A stretch of DNA of 64,000 nt from assembly GCF_963675985.1 (NCBI RefSeq), contig NZ_OY780958.1, positions 806,001-870,000 of the forward strand, written 5' to 3'. The position numbers and the translations under genes are program-made. The notes under the pieces are model-generated. The model did no database searches, was not told where the DNA came from, and saw only the letters and a list, made by a program, of their open reading frames with translations. Shown piece after piece: positions 24,803 through 34,369 of the stretch. How positions within the stretch are numbered: position 1 is the first letter of the stretch; each line of letters starts with the position of its first letter. The stretch is from an uncultured Roseibium sp. GTDB taxonomy: Bacteria; Pseudomonadota; Alphaproteobacteria; Rhizobiales; Stappiaceae.

Positions 24803-27462
24803 GGCACCTCTTCAGAGGAGGAGTCGACCTTGGCTTTCGCGGCGGTTTTCTTGGTCGTGGTCTTCTTCGCTGCGGTCTTCTTGGCGGCCGGTTTCTTCGC
24901 CGCCGCTTTTTTCGGGGCGGCCTTCTTTTTGCCGCCGCCCTTGGCGGCCTTCGCGGCAATCAGTTCCACGGCCTGTTCCATGGTCACCGTCATCGGATCG
25001 GTGCCCTTGGGCAGGGTTGCGTTGATCTTGCCATGGTTGACGTAGGGCCCGTAGCGGCCGTCGCGCACGGTGATCGGTCCGCCTTCTTCCGGATGGTCTC
25101 CGAGTTCCTTCAGTGCCGCCGGGGTGGCGCGTCCGCGGCCGCCCTTGGCGCGCTTTTCGGCGAGCGCGTCGACGGCGCGGTTGATGCCGACGGAAAAGAC
25201 CTCGTCCGGGGAGGACAGGTTGGCATAGGTGCCTTCATGAAGCACGAACGGGCCGTAGCGGCCGATGCCAGCGGAAATCATCTTGCCGTCTTCCGGATGC
25301 GGTCCGACCTCGCGCGGCAGGGACAGGAGCTGAAGCGCCTTGTCCAGGTCCATGTCCGGGGCCGACCAGCCCTTGGGCAGCGACGCCCGCTTCGGCTTGG
25401 CTTCCTCGCCGAGCTGGACATAAGGCCCGAAACGGCCGGTGCGCAGTGAGACGTCAAGCCCGGTCTCGGGATCCTGTCCCAGGATCTTCGGCCCGTCGGC
25501 AGCCTCGTCGTCGCCGTCGGCCGACTTGGCGAGCTGGCGGGTGTAGCTGCACTCCGGATAATTCGAGCAGCCGATAAAGGCGCCGAAACGGCTGACCTTC
25601 AAGGACAGACGACCGTCTGAACAGGACGGGCAGGCGCGCGGATCGGTACCATCGCCCTTGTCCGGGAAGATATGCGGCGCGAGCAGGTCGTTGAGAGAGT
25701 CGATGACCTGTGAGACCCGGAGGTCCTTGATCTCGTCGACTGCGCCGGAGAAGTCCTTCCAGAAGGCGCGCAGGACGTCGAGCCAGGACAGTTCGCCGGC
25801 GGAAATCTTGTCGAGCTGTTCTTCCAGGCTCGCGGTGAAATCGTATTCGATATAGCGGTCGAAGAAGCTTTCCAGGAAGGCGGTGACGATCCGGCCCTTG
25901 TCCTGGGGAACGAGCTGCTTCTTTTCGAGTTCCACATATTCGCGGTCGCGCAGGGTCTGCAGCGTGGAGGCGTAGGTGGAGGGCCGGCCGATGCCGAGCT
26001 CTTCCATCTTCTTGACCAGGCTCGCTTCCGTATAGCGCGGTGGCGGCGTGGTGAAATGCTGGTCGGCTTCGATGGGATCGGCCTTGCCGTCGACGGAGCC
26101 GAGGGTCAGCGATGCACCGTCCTCGACGGCGGGGAGGCGCTTGGAATCCTCGCTCTCGTCGTCGTCCCGGCCTTCCTGGTAGAGGGCAAAGAAACCGTCA
26201 AAGCGAACGACCGATCCGGTCGCGCGCAGGGCGGCGGATTTGCCGGAGCCGGAGGCGGTAATATCGATGGTGGTGCGTTCCAGGACAGCGGATTCCATCT
26301 GGCTCGCCATGGTGCGCTTCCAGATCAGCTCATAGAGCTTCGCCTGATCGGGATCGAGGAAACGGGCGACATCCTTCGGCCGGCGGAACAGGTCGGTGGG
26401 ACGGATGGCTTCGTGGGCCTCCTGGGCGTTCTTGGCCTTGGAGGAATAGAAGCGCGGCTTTTCGGGCACGTAATTGTCGCCGAAATCCTTGCCGATCACT
26501 TTGCGGGTTGCGGAAATCGCTTCGCCTGCGATCTGCACGCCGTCGGTACGCATGTAGGTGATGAGACCGGAAGTCTCGCCGCCGATGGCAATGCCTTCAT
26601 AGAGCCTTTGCGCCACCTGCATGGTACGCGAGGCGGCAAAGCCGAGCTTGCGCGAAGCCTCCTGCTGCAGGGTGGAGGTAGTGAAGGGAGGCGCCGGATT
26701 GCGCTTGGTGGGTTTGGAGGCCACGCTGTCCACGGTGTAGCTGGCGGACGTCAGCATGGTCTTGATGGCGGTGGCTTCTGCTTCCGAACCGATGTCGAGG
26801 CGGCTGATCTTCTTGCCGTCAAAACCGGTGACGGAGGCCTGGAACGGGTCGCCCTTGGGGGTCTTCAGGTTGGCGAGGATCGACCAGTATTCCTGGGGCT
26901 TGAAAACCTCGATTTCCATTTCCCGGTCGCAGATCAGGCGCAGGGCGACGGACTGCACGCGGCCGGCGGAGCGGGCGCCGGGCAGCTTGCGCCACAGAAC
27001 CGGCGACAGGTTGAAGCCCACCAGATAGTCGAGCGCGCGGCGCGCCAGATAGGCGTCGACCAGCGGCGTGTCGAGTTCGCGCGGATTGGCCATCGCCTCG
27101 AGGATCGCGGACTTGGTAATGGCGTTGAAGACGACGCGCTGGACCTTCTTGTCCTTAAGGACGCGTTTCTTCTGCAGGACTTCCAGCACATGCCAGGAAA
27201 TCGCTTCGCCTTCGCGGTCGGGGTCGGTCGCGAGAATCAGGCGGTCGGCATCCTTGACCGCATTGGCGATCTCCGAAAGCCGCTTCTGGGATTTGGAATC
27301 GACCTGCCAGCTCATGGCGAAGTCTTCGTCCGGCTTGACCGATCCGTCCTTCGGCGGCAGATCGCGCACGTGGCCGTAGGAGGCCAGCACATGGTAATCC
27401 GAGCCGAGATATTTATTGATCGTCTTGGCCTTGGCCGGCGATTCCACAATGACGATGTTCAT
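24784..27462 (-). CDS. topA: DNA topoisomerase I
   Basis: An 892-residue type IA topoisomerase that relaxes negative supercoils. It has a TOPRIM domain at the N-terminus (VIVESPAKAKTI, and the metal-binding DPDREGE), the active-site tyrosine in GLITYMRTDG near residue 322, one four-cysteine zinc module (CPSCSDG...CSNYPEC, about 595-620) and three downstream repeats built around GRFGPY/GRYGPF/GRYGPY. A Lys/Ala-rich tail of about 50 residues ends the protein. The ATG at 27462 is set by the conserved MNIVIVESPAKAK start. Confidence 0.97.
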   Translation of the reverse strand: MNIVIVESPAKAKTINKYLGSDYHVLASYGHVRDLPPKDGSVKPDEDFAMSWQVDSKSQKRLSEIANAVKDADRLILATDPDREGEAISWHVLEVLQKKRVLKDKKVQRVVFNAITKSAILEAMANPRELDTPLVDAYLARRALDYLVGFNLSPVLWRKLPGARSAGRVQSVALRLICDREMEIEVFKPQEYWSILANLKTPKGDPFQASVTGFDGKKISRLDIGSEAEATAIKTMLTSASYTVDSVASKPTKRNPAPPFTTSTLQQEASRKLGFAASRTMQVAQRLYEGIAIGGETSGLITYMRTDGVQIAGEAISATRKVIGKDFGDNYVPEKPRFYSSKAKNAQEAHEAIRPTDLFRRPKDVARFLDPDQAKLYELIWKRTMASQMESAVLERTTIDITASGSGKSAALRATGSVVRFDGFFALYQEGRDDDESEDSKRLPAVEDGASLTLGSVDGKADPIEADQHFTTPPPRYTEASLVKKMEELGIGRPSTYASTLQTLRDREYVELEKKQLVPQDKGRIVTAFLESFFDRYIEYDFTASLEEQLDKISAGELSWLDVLRAFWKDFSGAVDEIKDLRVSQVIDSLNDLLAPHIFPDKGDGTDPRACPSCSDGRLSLKVSRFGAFIGCSNYPECSYTRQLAKSADGDDEAADGPKILGQDPETGLDVSLRTGRFGPYVQLGEEAKPKRASLPKGWSAPDMDLDKALQLLSLPREVGPHPEDGKMISAGIGRYGPFVLHEGTYANLSSPDEVFSVGINRAVDALAEKRAKGGRGRATPAALKELGDHPEEGGPITVRDGRYGPYVNHGKINATLPKGTDPMTVTMEQAVELIAAKAAKGGGKKKAAPKKAAAKKPAAKKTAAKKTTTKKTAAKAKVDSSSEEVPWDDAS

Positions 27463-27747
27463 CGTTTTCCAAATGCTGACTGACGGGAACGGTTGCGGAG
27501 CCCCGAGCCGCTTCCCGAAAAAATTCACGGTTTCAAGGTGGCGACGATCACGGATCGCCGACCGCCTGTCAAATGGACCTTTGTGCGGATCGGGTCAAGT
27601 GACCCTGCAAAAAGGCGAGTTATCCACCGGACCCGGACCGGGGGGCTGCAGTTCGGGAAGCGACGTTTGACGTGTGCGTGCCGTACCGGACAACCTGGTG
27701 CATTATAACCAGCCCGAACAGATTATCTATTATACGGAATACGGATC
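27463..27747. other. Divergent spacer between topA and DUF2267 gene
   Basis: A 285-base promoter region for two divergent genes. The end next to the DUF2267 gene is AT-rich (GATTATCTATTATACGG, 27721-27737), a likely -10 region. No ORF or clear operator was seen. Confidence 0.35.
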
Positions 27748-28185
27748 ATGCCGATGCCGAATGAGTACCAGCGCGCCGGAGAGATCTTCGACCGCTTCCT
27801 GGAAGATGCGCGCGTCGCGCTGGACCTGACCACGCGCAACCAGGCCTATACGACCGTGCAGGGCGTGCTGCTTGCCTTTCGTCGTCGGCTGACCGCGGCG
27901 GAGGGGCTGCGCTTCGCCAACGAACTGCCGGCCGTCCTGCGGGCAATATTCGTCAAGGACTGGGACGTGGAGGTGGTGCCGGCGCCCTTTTCGAGCCTGG
28001 AAGACATGACGGCAGAGGTCTGCTCTTTGCGTCGGCACCACAATTTTTCGCCCGTGAATGCCATTGAAGGTGTTGCGCGCGCGTTGCGGGCTCATGTGGA
28101 TGAGAAAGCGTTCGATGCGATGCTCAGGACATTGCCGGAAGGGGCGGTGGCGTTCTGGGAGGGAGGGGAGCAGGAGGACTCTTGA
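27748..28185 (+). CDS. DUF2267 family protein
   Basis: A 145-residue helical protein of the DUF2267 family, recognisable from YTTVQGVLLAFRRRLT and FANELPAVLRAIFVKDW. It has no signal peptide or membrane segment. No molecular function is established. It is a single gene divergent from topA and followed by a dispersed repeat. Confidence 0.85.
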   Translation: MPMPNEYQRAGEIFDRFLEDARVALDLTTRNQAYTTVQGVLLAFRRRLTAAEGLRFANELPAVLRAIFVKDWDVEVVPAPFSSLEDMTAEVCSLRRHHNFSPVNAIEGVARALRAHVDEKAFDAMLRTLPEGAVAFWEGGEQEDS

Positions 28186-28206
28186 GCCCAACCAAATAAC
28201 GCAGCC

Positions 28207-28356
28207 GTCATCCCGGGCGAACGTAAGTGAGACCCGGGACCTACTCGCGTTTCCGCGATTTTAACTGGAGGGAAGAGGTCCTTCGCTTCCGCAGGTTCGG
28301 AACAAAAACCGATAATCTCTGGAAACGAGTAGGCACCGGCTCAGGGCCGGGGTGAC
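28207..28356. repeat. Palindromic intergenic repeat of the GTCATCCCGG...CCGGGGTGAC type
   Basis: The outer ends GTCATCCCGG (28207-28216) and CCGGGGTGAC (28347-28356) are inverted, with inner inverted pairs CTACTCGC/ACGAGTAGG. Elements of this kind are common between genes in alphaproteobacteria. It fills most of the gap between two convergent genes. Only one copy is in the window. Confidence 0.7.
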
Positions 28357-28395
28357 AACGGATTGTGTGGCACCGTCCCGAACATCAACCCACCC

Positions 28396-29529
28396 TCAGT
28401 AAACCAGCGACACCTTCTGTCCCCGATGCCGCTCCAGGCGGCCGGCGAGTTCGAGTTCCAGCAGGATAACGTGGACCGTGCGCGGCGGTTCGCCAATGTC
28501 GCGGATGAGGTCGTCGACTTCGACCGGGGTTGGACCGAGGGCGGTGAGGATGCGCTGGCGGATCTGGTCCGACGGTTCTTCGGGGAGCATGCCGCCAGGC
28601 TCCGAAAAGCCGGAGCCGAAGGGGAGTGTCGGTTCGTTCCGTCCGGAAAAGGCGTCGAGAATATCCTGACTGCCAGTGATCAGGGCCGCACCCTGCTGGA
28701 TCAGCCGGTTTGCGCCTTCGGACCGGGCGTCGAGCGGTGAACCGGGAACGGCGAAGATTTCCCGGTTCTGTTCCAGGGCGAAGCGGGCGGTGTGCAGCGA
28801 CCCGGAGGCCTTGGCCGCCTCGATCACCACCACGCCGAGCGACAGACCGGAAATCAGTCGGTTGCGACGGGGAAAGTCGCGACCGCGCGGTTTCCAGCCG
28901 AAGGGCATTTCGCTGATGGCGGTTCCGCCCGCATCCAGGATGGCTTTGAGCAGCGGACCGTGTTCGGGCGGATAGAGATGATCGATGCCACCGGCAAAGA
29001 CGGCAACGGTGCCGCCGGCGAGCGCGGCTTCATGGGCAGCGGCGTCGATACCGCGGGCAAGACCGGAAGCGATGACATAGCCGTTGCCGGAGAGGTCTTT
29101 TGCAATGGTTGCAGCCAGCTTGCGCCCCGACAGGGAGGCGTTGCGGGCGCCGACGATGGCAAGCGTCTGCGGCTTACTCAGTGTCTCGCCATTGCCTCGG
29201 ACGGAGAGAAGCGGTGGCGGGCCGTCAATATGGCGCAGGTGAGGCGGATAGTCCGGCTCGCCCATGGCAACGAGGCGGGCGCCGGCGCGTTCATGGGCCT
29301 CGAGCTCGTCGCGCGCCTCCTGTTCGGAACAGATCCGCAGGTTACCCTTGCCACCGCGGCGCGACAGGCCTGGCAGGCCCTCAAGGGCGGCTTTGGCGGA
29401 GCCGAAATGATTGATCAGGTCGCGGAAGGTCCGCGGGCCGACGTTTTCGGAGCGGATCAGCCGGAGCCATGCCAGCCGTTGCGCGTCTTCGAGGCGCCGC
29501 GCCATGCCGGACCGGGGTTCGCCGGTCAT
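28396..29529 (-). CDS. dprA: DNA processing protein DprA
   Basis: A 377-residue DprA/Smf protein that binds incoming single-stranded DNA and loads RecA in natural transformation. An N-terminal SAM-like region is followed by the Rossmann core with GARNAS near residue 127 and YVIASGLARGIDAAAH near 150-165, then FPRRNRLISGLS. A winged-helix domain (DprA_WH) ends the protein. It overlaps plsY by four bases (ATGA). DprA is also present in species not known to be competent. Confidence 0.95.
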   Translation of the reverse strand: MTGEPRSGMARRLEDAQRLAWLRLIRSENVGPRTFRDLINHFGSAKAALEGLPGLSRRGGKGNLRICSEQEARDELEAHERAGARLVAMGEPDYPPHLRHIDGPPPLLSVRGNGETLSKPQTLAIVGARNASLSGRKLAATIAKDLSGNGYVIASGLARGIDAAAHEAALAGGTVAVFAGGIDHLYPPEHGPLLKAILDAGGTAISEMPFGWKPRGRDFPRRNRLISGLSLGVVVIEAAKASGSLHTARFALEQNREIFAVPGSPLDARSEGANRLIQQGAALITGSQDILDAFSGRNEPTLPFGSGFSEPGGMLPEEPSDQIRQRILTALGPTPVEVDDLIRDIGEPPRTVHVILLELELAGRLERHRGQKVSLVY

Positions 29530-30173
29530 GCGCCCGCGTCGCCGCCCGATTCAGCCCCGGATTTCGATCCGATCCGGGATTCCTCGCCCATCATCAGCCG
29601 GTGGATGTTCTCATTATGCTTCAGCCACAGGAGCAGGGTCATGGCCAGGAACATTTCCGCCATCTGGAACTGGCCGACACTATAGAGCAGGAACGGGGTC
29701 GCCAGACTTGCCATCAGGGCGGAAAGCGAGGAGTAGCGGAACACGACCGCCATGGCGATCCAGATGCCGGCAAAGACGAAGAAGGCCGGCCAGTAGATGC
29801 CGAGCAGGATGCCGAGATAGGTGGCGACACCCTTGCCGCCCCTGAACTTCAGCCAGATGGGGAACAGGTGGCCGAGAAAGGCGCCGAGACCCGCAATCAG
29901 AGCCATTTCCACGCCGTAGAAATACCGGGTGATCAGAACGGCGACGGTGCCCTTCAGCGCGTCGCCAAGCAGGGTGGCTGCGGCGAGCGACTTGCGACCC
30001 GTGCGGAGCACATTGGTCGTGCCGATGTTGCCGGAGCCGATGGCGCGGATGTCGCCGAGGCCCGCCATGCGCGTGATCACAAGGCCGAAGGGGATCGACC
30101 CGAGCAGGTAGCCGAAGACGAGGGCTGCGAGGTAATAAGGCCAGGCTAGGCCCCAACTGATCGGATCGGGCAC
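29526..30173 (-). CDS. plsY: Acyl-phosphate glycerol-3-phosphate acyltransferase PlsY
   Basis: A 215-residue inner-membrane enzyme that acylates glycerol-3-phosphate using acyl-phosphate, the first step of phospholipid synthesis in most bacteria. The three conserved cytoplasmic loops are visible: GYLLGSIPFGL, GSGNIGTTNVLR (about 43-54) and KFRGGKGVATYLG (about 112-124). It starts with a GTG and is 24 bases downstream of the dihydroorotase homologue. Confidence 0.96.
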   Translation of the reverse strand: MPDPISWGLAWPYYLAALVFGYLLGSIPFGLVITRMAGLGDIRAIGSGNIGTTNVLRTGRKSLAAATLLGDALKGTVAVLITRYFYGVEMALIAGLGAFLGHLFPIWLKFRGGKGVATYLGILLGIYWPAFFVFAGIWIAMAVVFRYSSLSALMASLATPFLLYSVGQFQMAEMFLAMTLLLWLKHNENIHRLMMGEESRIGSKSGAESGGDAGA

Positions 30174-30197
30174 GCGTTTTCTCCGCTAGTATTGTGC

Positions 30198-31499
30198 CTA
30201 AGCGTAAGTGTAGACGGGCCGGCCCGCAACGATGGTGTGCAGCACCCGGCCGGAAAAACGCGCATCCTCGAAGGGCGAGTTTTTGGAGCGCGAGCGAATG
30301 GCGCTCTTTTCCAGAACCCAAGGGCGGTCGGGATCGAAGACGACCACGTCGGCTGGTGCGCCCGCTGTCAGCCGGCCGGTTTCCAGGCCGAGCCGATCGG
30401 CGGGGCGACTGGTCATGGAGGCGAGCAGGGGCAGAAGCTCGATATCATCAGAATGGTAGAGCCTTAAAGCCGCGGCGAGCAGGGTCTCCAGACCGATGGC
30501 GCCGTCCTCGGCTTCCGCCCACGGATGGCGCTTGGTTTCCACGTCCTGGGGATCGTGGTTGGAAACGACGATATCGATGGTGCCGTCGGCAAGGGCGGCG
30601 ATCATCGCCTGGCGGTCGTCTTCGTTGCGCAGGGGCGGCGACATCTTGAAGAAGGTCCGGTAAGGACCAATGTCGTTTTCGTTCTGGGTCAGGTGGTTGA
30701 TCGAGACCCCGGCGGTAACGTCGAGCCCCCGGTCCTTGCCGATGCGGATCGCCTCAGCGCTGTCGGACGTGGAGATCAGGTTGGCGTGGTACTTTCCCTT
30801 CGCCATGCCGACCAGCCTGAGATCGCGCTCGATCATGATCACCTCGGCCTCGCGCGGGATACCGGACAGGCCTTTCCAGCTCGCGTTGAGCCCGGCGTTC
30901 ATGGTGCCGCCGGCCAGATCAGGGTCTTCGGTGTGATGCACGACAAGCGCGTCGAAGTCGCGGGCGTAAGTGAGGATTCGCCGCAGGGTCTGGGCATTGC
31001 GCACGGACTTGTGGCCGTTGGAAAAGGCAATGGCGCCGGCTTCCTGAAGAAGGCCGATCTCTGTCATTTCCTGGCCAGCAAGGCCTTTGGTCAGCGCAGC
31101 CATGGGATGCACGTTGATGCTGGCGGTGTCGCGGGCGCGGCGCAGGATGAAGTCGACCAGGGCAGGGTCGTCGATCACCGGATCGCTTTCCGGCATGGTG
31201 CAAATGGTGGTGATGCCGCCGGCTGCCGCCGCGTTGCTGGCGCTGGCGAGTGTCTCGCGGTGTTCCGCGCCCGGTTCGCCGACGGAGACGCACATGTCGA
31301 TCAGGCCGGGGGCGGCAATGGCGCCTGCGCAGTCGATGATCTCCGCGCCGTAAGGCGCGCCCTGGTTGGCGGCTTCGGGGCCGGCCGCGAGAATGGTGCC
31401 GTCGGCGATGATTACCGAGCCCGGTGCGTCGAGATCCCTTGCAGGATCGATCACCCTGGCGTTGGAGAGAACCAGCGGTTTGGGAGTATCTGAGGCCAC
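30198..31499 (-). CDS. Dihydroorotase-like protein PyrC', probably inactive
   Basis: A 433-residue amidohydrolase-fold protein encoded directly downstream of pyrB (10-base gap). Active type I dihydroorotases have an HxH metal site in a block like DxHxHxREPG; here it reads LIDMCVSVGEPGAEH, with both histidines replaced by Cys and Ser. The late metal aspartate is Asn (VVSNHDPQD). Other parts (VVHHTEDPD, VSINHLTQNE) are kept. This matches the PyrC' type known from Pseudomonas, which has no activity but is needed to assemble aspartate transcarbamoylase. The likely start is a GTG at 31499 behind AGGACG. Real dihydroorotase activity would need another gene outside the window. Confidence 0.88.
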   Translation of the reverse strand: MASDTPKPLVLSNARVIDPARDLDAPGSVIIADGTILAAGPEAANQGAPYGAEIIDCAGAIAAPGLIDMCVSVGEPGAEHRETLASASNAAAAGGITTICTMPESDPVIDDPALVDFILRRARDTASINVHPMAALTKGLAGQEMTEIGLLQEAGAIAFSNGHKSVRNAQTLRRILTYARDFDALVVHHTEDPDLAGGTMNAGLNASWKGLSGIPREAEVIMIERDLRLVGMAKGKYHANLISTSDSAEAIRIGKDRGLDVTAGVSINHLTQNENDIGPYRTFFKMSPPLRNEDDRQAMIAALADGTIDIVVSNHDPQDVETKRHPWAEAEDGAIGLETLLAAALRLYHSDDIELLPLLASMTSRPADRLGLETGRLTAGAPADVVVFDPDRPWVLEKSAIRSRSKNSPFEDARFSGRVLHTIVAGRPVYTYA

Positions 31500-31509
31500 A
31501 ATCTTCGTC

Positions 31510-32448
31510 CTAACGGTTCGGCAGGTGGGCGGCGAGGGCTTCCAGCACGGCCATGCGCACGGCAACCCCCATTTCCACCTGCTCTCGAATGAGGCTCTGC
31601 GGCCCGTCGGCCACCGCCGGATCGATTTCAACGCCCCGATTCATGGGGCCGGGATGCATCACCAGCGCATCCTCGCGGGCATAGTTCAGCTTTTCCGCAT
31701 CGAGCCCGTAGTAACGGTAGTACTCACGCACCGACGGAATGAACGAACCGCTCATGCGCTCGCGCTGCAGGCGCAGCATCATGACGATGTCCACGCCCTT
31801 CAGCCCCTCGCGCATGTCGCGGAAGACCTCCACGCCCATCTTTTCGATGCCGCTCGGCAGCAGGGTGGACGGGGCGATAACGCGGACGCGCGCACCGAGC
31901 GCGTTGAGCAGGATGATGTTGGAGCGGGCGACGCGGGAATGGACGATGTCGCCGCAGATCGCCACCGTCAGCCGGGCGATCTTGCCCTTGTGGCGGCGAA
32001 TGGTCAGGGCATCGAGCAGGGCCTGGGTCGGGTGCTCGTGGGGGCCGTCGCCGGCATTGACCACCGAACAGTCCACCTTGCGCGCCAGCAGGTGCACCGC
32101 GCCCGCCGCATGGTGGCGGACCACCAGCAGATCCGGGTGCATGGCGTTGAGGGTGGCCGCCGTGTCGATCAGGGTTTCGCCCTTCTTCACCGAGGAGGAG
32201 GAGACGGCCATGTTCATGACATCCGCGCCAAGGCGCTTGCCGGCCAGTTCGAAGGAGGACTGGGTTCGGGTCGAGGCCTCGAAGAACAGGTTGATCTGGG
32301 TCCGCCCGCGCAGCACGGACTTTTTCTTTTCCACCTGGCGGCTGACTTCGACGGCGGCTTCCGCCCGGTCCAGAAGACCGAGGATATCCTGGGGTTGAAG
32401 CCCTTCGATACCCAGCAAATGACGATGGGGGAAAAGGTCAGCCTGCAT
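31510..32448 (-). CDS. pyrB: Aspartate carbamoyltransferase catalytic subunit
   Basis: A 312-residue enzyme that makes carbamoyl-aspartate from carbamoyl phosphate and aspartate, the first committed step of pyrimidine synthesis. The carbamoyl-phosphate loop FFEASTRTQSSFE lies near residue 46; HPTQALLD, SRVARSN and MMLRLQRERM are all present. The ATG at 32448 gives the family N-terminus (LFPHRHLLGI); a TTG at 32505 would add 19 residues. It is followed by the inactive dihydroorotase, forming a likely PyrB-PyrC' complex. Confidence 0.95.
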   Translation of the reverse strand: MQADLFPHRHLLGIEGLQPQDILGLLDRAEAAVEVSRQVEKKKSVLRGRTQINLFFEASTRTQSSFELAGKRLGADVMNMAVSSSSVKKGETLIDTAATLNAMHPDLLVVRHHAAGAVHLLARKVDCSVVNAGDGPHEHPTQALLDALTIRRHKGKIARLTVAICGDIVHSRVARSNIILLNALGARVRVIAPSTLLPSGIEKMGVEVFRDMREGLKGVDIVMMLRLQRERMSGSFIPSVREYYRYYGLDAEKLNYAREDALVMHPGPMNRGVEIDPAVADGPQSLIREQVEMGVAVRMAVLEALAAHLPNR

Positions 32449-32666
32449 CTCTTTTGCATCCTGTTTCGGCGCGCGTTTCAGACCGCGGGCACCACCGGGA
32501 GGCAAACCACGTCATGCGTGGGAATTTCAGGCTGGCTCGATGGGGATCTGGTGCGCTCATCGAGATCATGGCTATAGGCGGAATCGATTTCGCTTACAAG
32601 CATTCGCTTTCCATCATGTTACCCTGTCCACACGTGTTCGCGAATCGCGGGGTGGGAGAGAGGCTG

Positions 32667-34346
32667 ATGGCGATCCAGGAACCGGGAAACCCGTCGGGGG
32701 AGGGGGACGGCAGCCTGCCGGGGTACGCCACCCATGACGTGTTCAATCAGGCATCCGATTACGGCGGGTTCAATCTGGCGGCGACCGATCCGGTTCTGAT
32801 TGCATCCCAGGGCGAGGCACTGGTCGATGCGACCCTCGACGAATTCCTGACCCATGGCTCAATCTGCGGCATGCCGGAAATCCTCGATCTGGGCCGGCTC
32901 GCCAACGAGCACAAGCCGGCGCTCATGACCCACGACAAGCACGGCCGGCGCGCGGACAAGGTCGATTTCCACCCCGCCTATCACGCTTTGATGCGCCGCT
33001 CGATCGAGGCGGGGCTGCACTGCGCGACGCTGGAAGACGAAAAGCCTTCCGCGCAGACGCTCAGGGCCGGAAAATACTTCCTGACGTCCCAGGTGGAAAC
33101 CGGTCATTGCTGCCCGATCACCATGACCAATGCGGCGGGCGCGGTCCTCAAGCGGCATCCGGACCGATTCGGCGACTGGCTGGCGAAGCTGAAGACGCGG
33201 GATTATGATTCGAGACTGCTGCCGCTTGCGCAGAAACCGGGCGTGACCATCGGCATGGGCATGACGGAAAAGCAGGGCGGGACGGATCTGAGGGCGATCA
33301 CCTCTTCGGCGGAGGCCGGCAACGACGGCACGCATCGGATCACCGGCCACAAGTGGTTCTTCTCCGCGCCGAAGTGCGACGCTTTCCTCGTGCTGGCGAA
33401 GACGTCCGCCGGGCCGACCTGTTTCCTGGTGCCCCGGGTGTTGCCGGACGGGCAGCTCAACGGGCTTCATTTCCAACGGCTGAAGACCAAGCTCGGCAAT
33501 CATTCCAATGCGTCCTCGGAGGTGGAATTCCACCGTGCCACGGGCTTTGTCGTCGGCGAGGAGGGACGGGGGATCGCCACGATCCTGGAGATGGTGGTGC
33601 CGACGCGGATCGACTGCGCGCTGGGCTCGGCAGCGCAGATGCGCGCAAGCCTCTCCCGAGCGGTTCATCATTGCCGGCACCGCGAGGTCTTCGGGGCCAA
33701 GCTGATCGGCCAACCGCTGATGACACGGGTGCTGGCCGACATGGCGCTCGACGTGGCGGCCGCCACGGCGCTCGCCTTCCGGCTTGTACGTGCCGCCGAC
33801 AGGATGGCGACCGACGAACGCGATGCGGCGTATGTGCGGCTGATGACACCGGCGATCAAATACTGGATCTGCAAGTCCACGCCGCCGCTCACCTATGAGG
33901 CCATGGAGTGCCTCGGCGGCAACGGCTATGTGGAGGACTTCGACATGGCCCGGATCTACCGGGATGCGCCGGTCAACGCGATCTGGGAAGGCTCCGGCAA
34001 TGTGATGGCGCTCGACGTGTTGCGCGCGCTTAAGACGTCGCCGGAGGCGCTGGAGGCCGTGTTGGCCGAATTCACCGAAGCGCTGGGCAGTGGCGGCAAA
34101 TCCGCCTGCGAGGTGATCGCTGCGGCTGCCCGGGCTGCCGCGGAGGACCCGTCCAACGGCCGTATCCTGACCGAACAGCTCGCGCTGACCGGAGCCGCCG
34201 CCGCGCTGAAGCAAATCGTGCCCCAGGGCATCTGTGATGCCTTCATCGAAAGCCGCCTCGCCGGTCAGTGGCGCGCCACCTACGGCATGCTCTCTCCCCG
34301 CCACAACGCGCGGGCGCTTGTGGACTGGCTTTATCCGGAGGGGTAG
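32667..34346 (+). CDS. Acyl-CoA dehydrogenase family protein, AidB-like
   Basis: A 559-residue flavoprotein of the AidB branch, longer than typical acyl-CoA dehydrogenases (about 380) and close to E. coli AidB (541). It has GMGMTEKQGGTDLRA near residue 192, GHKWFFSAPKCDAF near 222, the ECLGGNGYVED block near 413 and YRDAPVNAIWEGSGNVMALD near 431. E. coli AidB is induced by alkylating damage and binds DNA; the physiological substrate is unknown. It stands alone on the + strand between ruvX/AEC and pyrB. Confidence 0.92.
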   Translation: MAIQEPGNPSGEGDGSLPGYATHDVFNQASDYGGFNLAATDPVLIASQGEALVDATLDEFLTHGSICGMPEILDLGRLANEHKPALMTHDKHGRRADKVDFHPAYHALMRRSIEAGLHCATLEDEKPSAQTLRAGKYFLTSQVETGHCCPITMTNAAGAVLKRHPDRFGDWLAKLKTRDYDSRLLPLAQKPGVTIGMGMTEKQGGTDLRAITSSAEAGNDGTHRITGHKWFFSAPKCDAFLVLAKTSAGPTCFLVPRVLPDGQLNGLHFQRLKTKLGNHSNASSEVEFHRATGFVVGEEGRGIATILEMVVPTRIDCALGSAAQMRASLSRAVHHCRHREVFGAKLIGQPLMTRVLADMALDVAAATALAFRLVRAADRMATDERDAAYVRLMTPAIKYWICKSTPPLTYEAMECLGGNGYVEDFDMARIYRDAPVNAIWEGSGNVMALDVLRALKTSPEALEAVLAEFTEALGSGGKSACEVIAAAARAAAEDPSNGRILTEQLALTGAAAALKQIVPQGICDAFIESRLAGQWRATYGMLSPRHNARALVDWLYPEG

Positions 34347-34369
34347 GGGTAAGAACCACCCGGAAGCTC

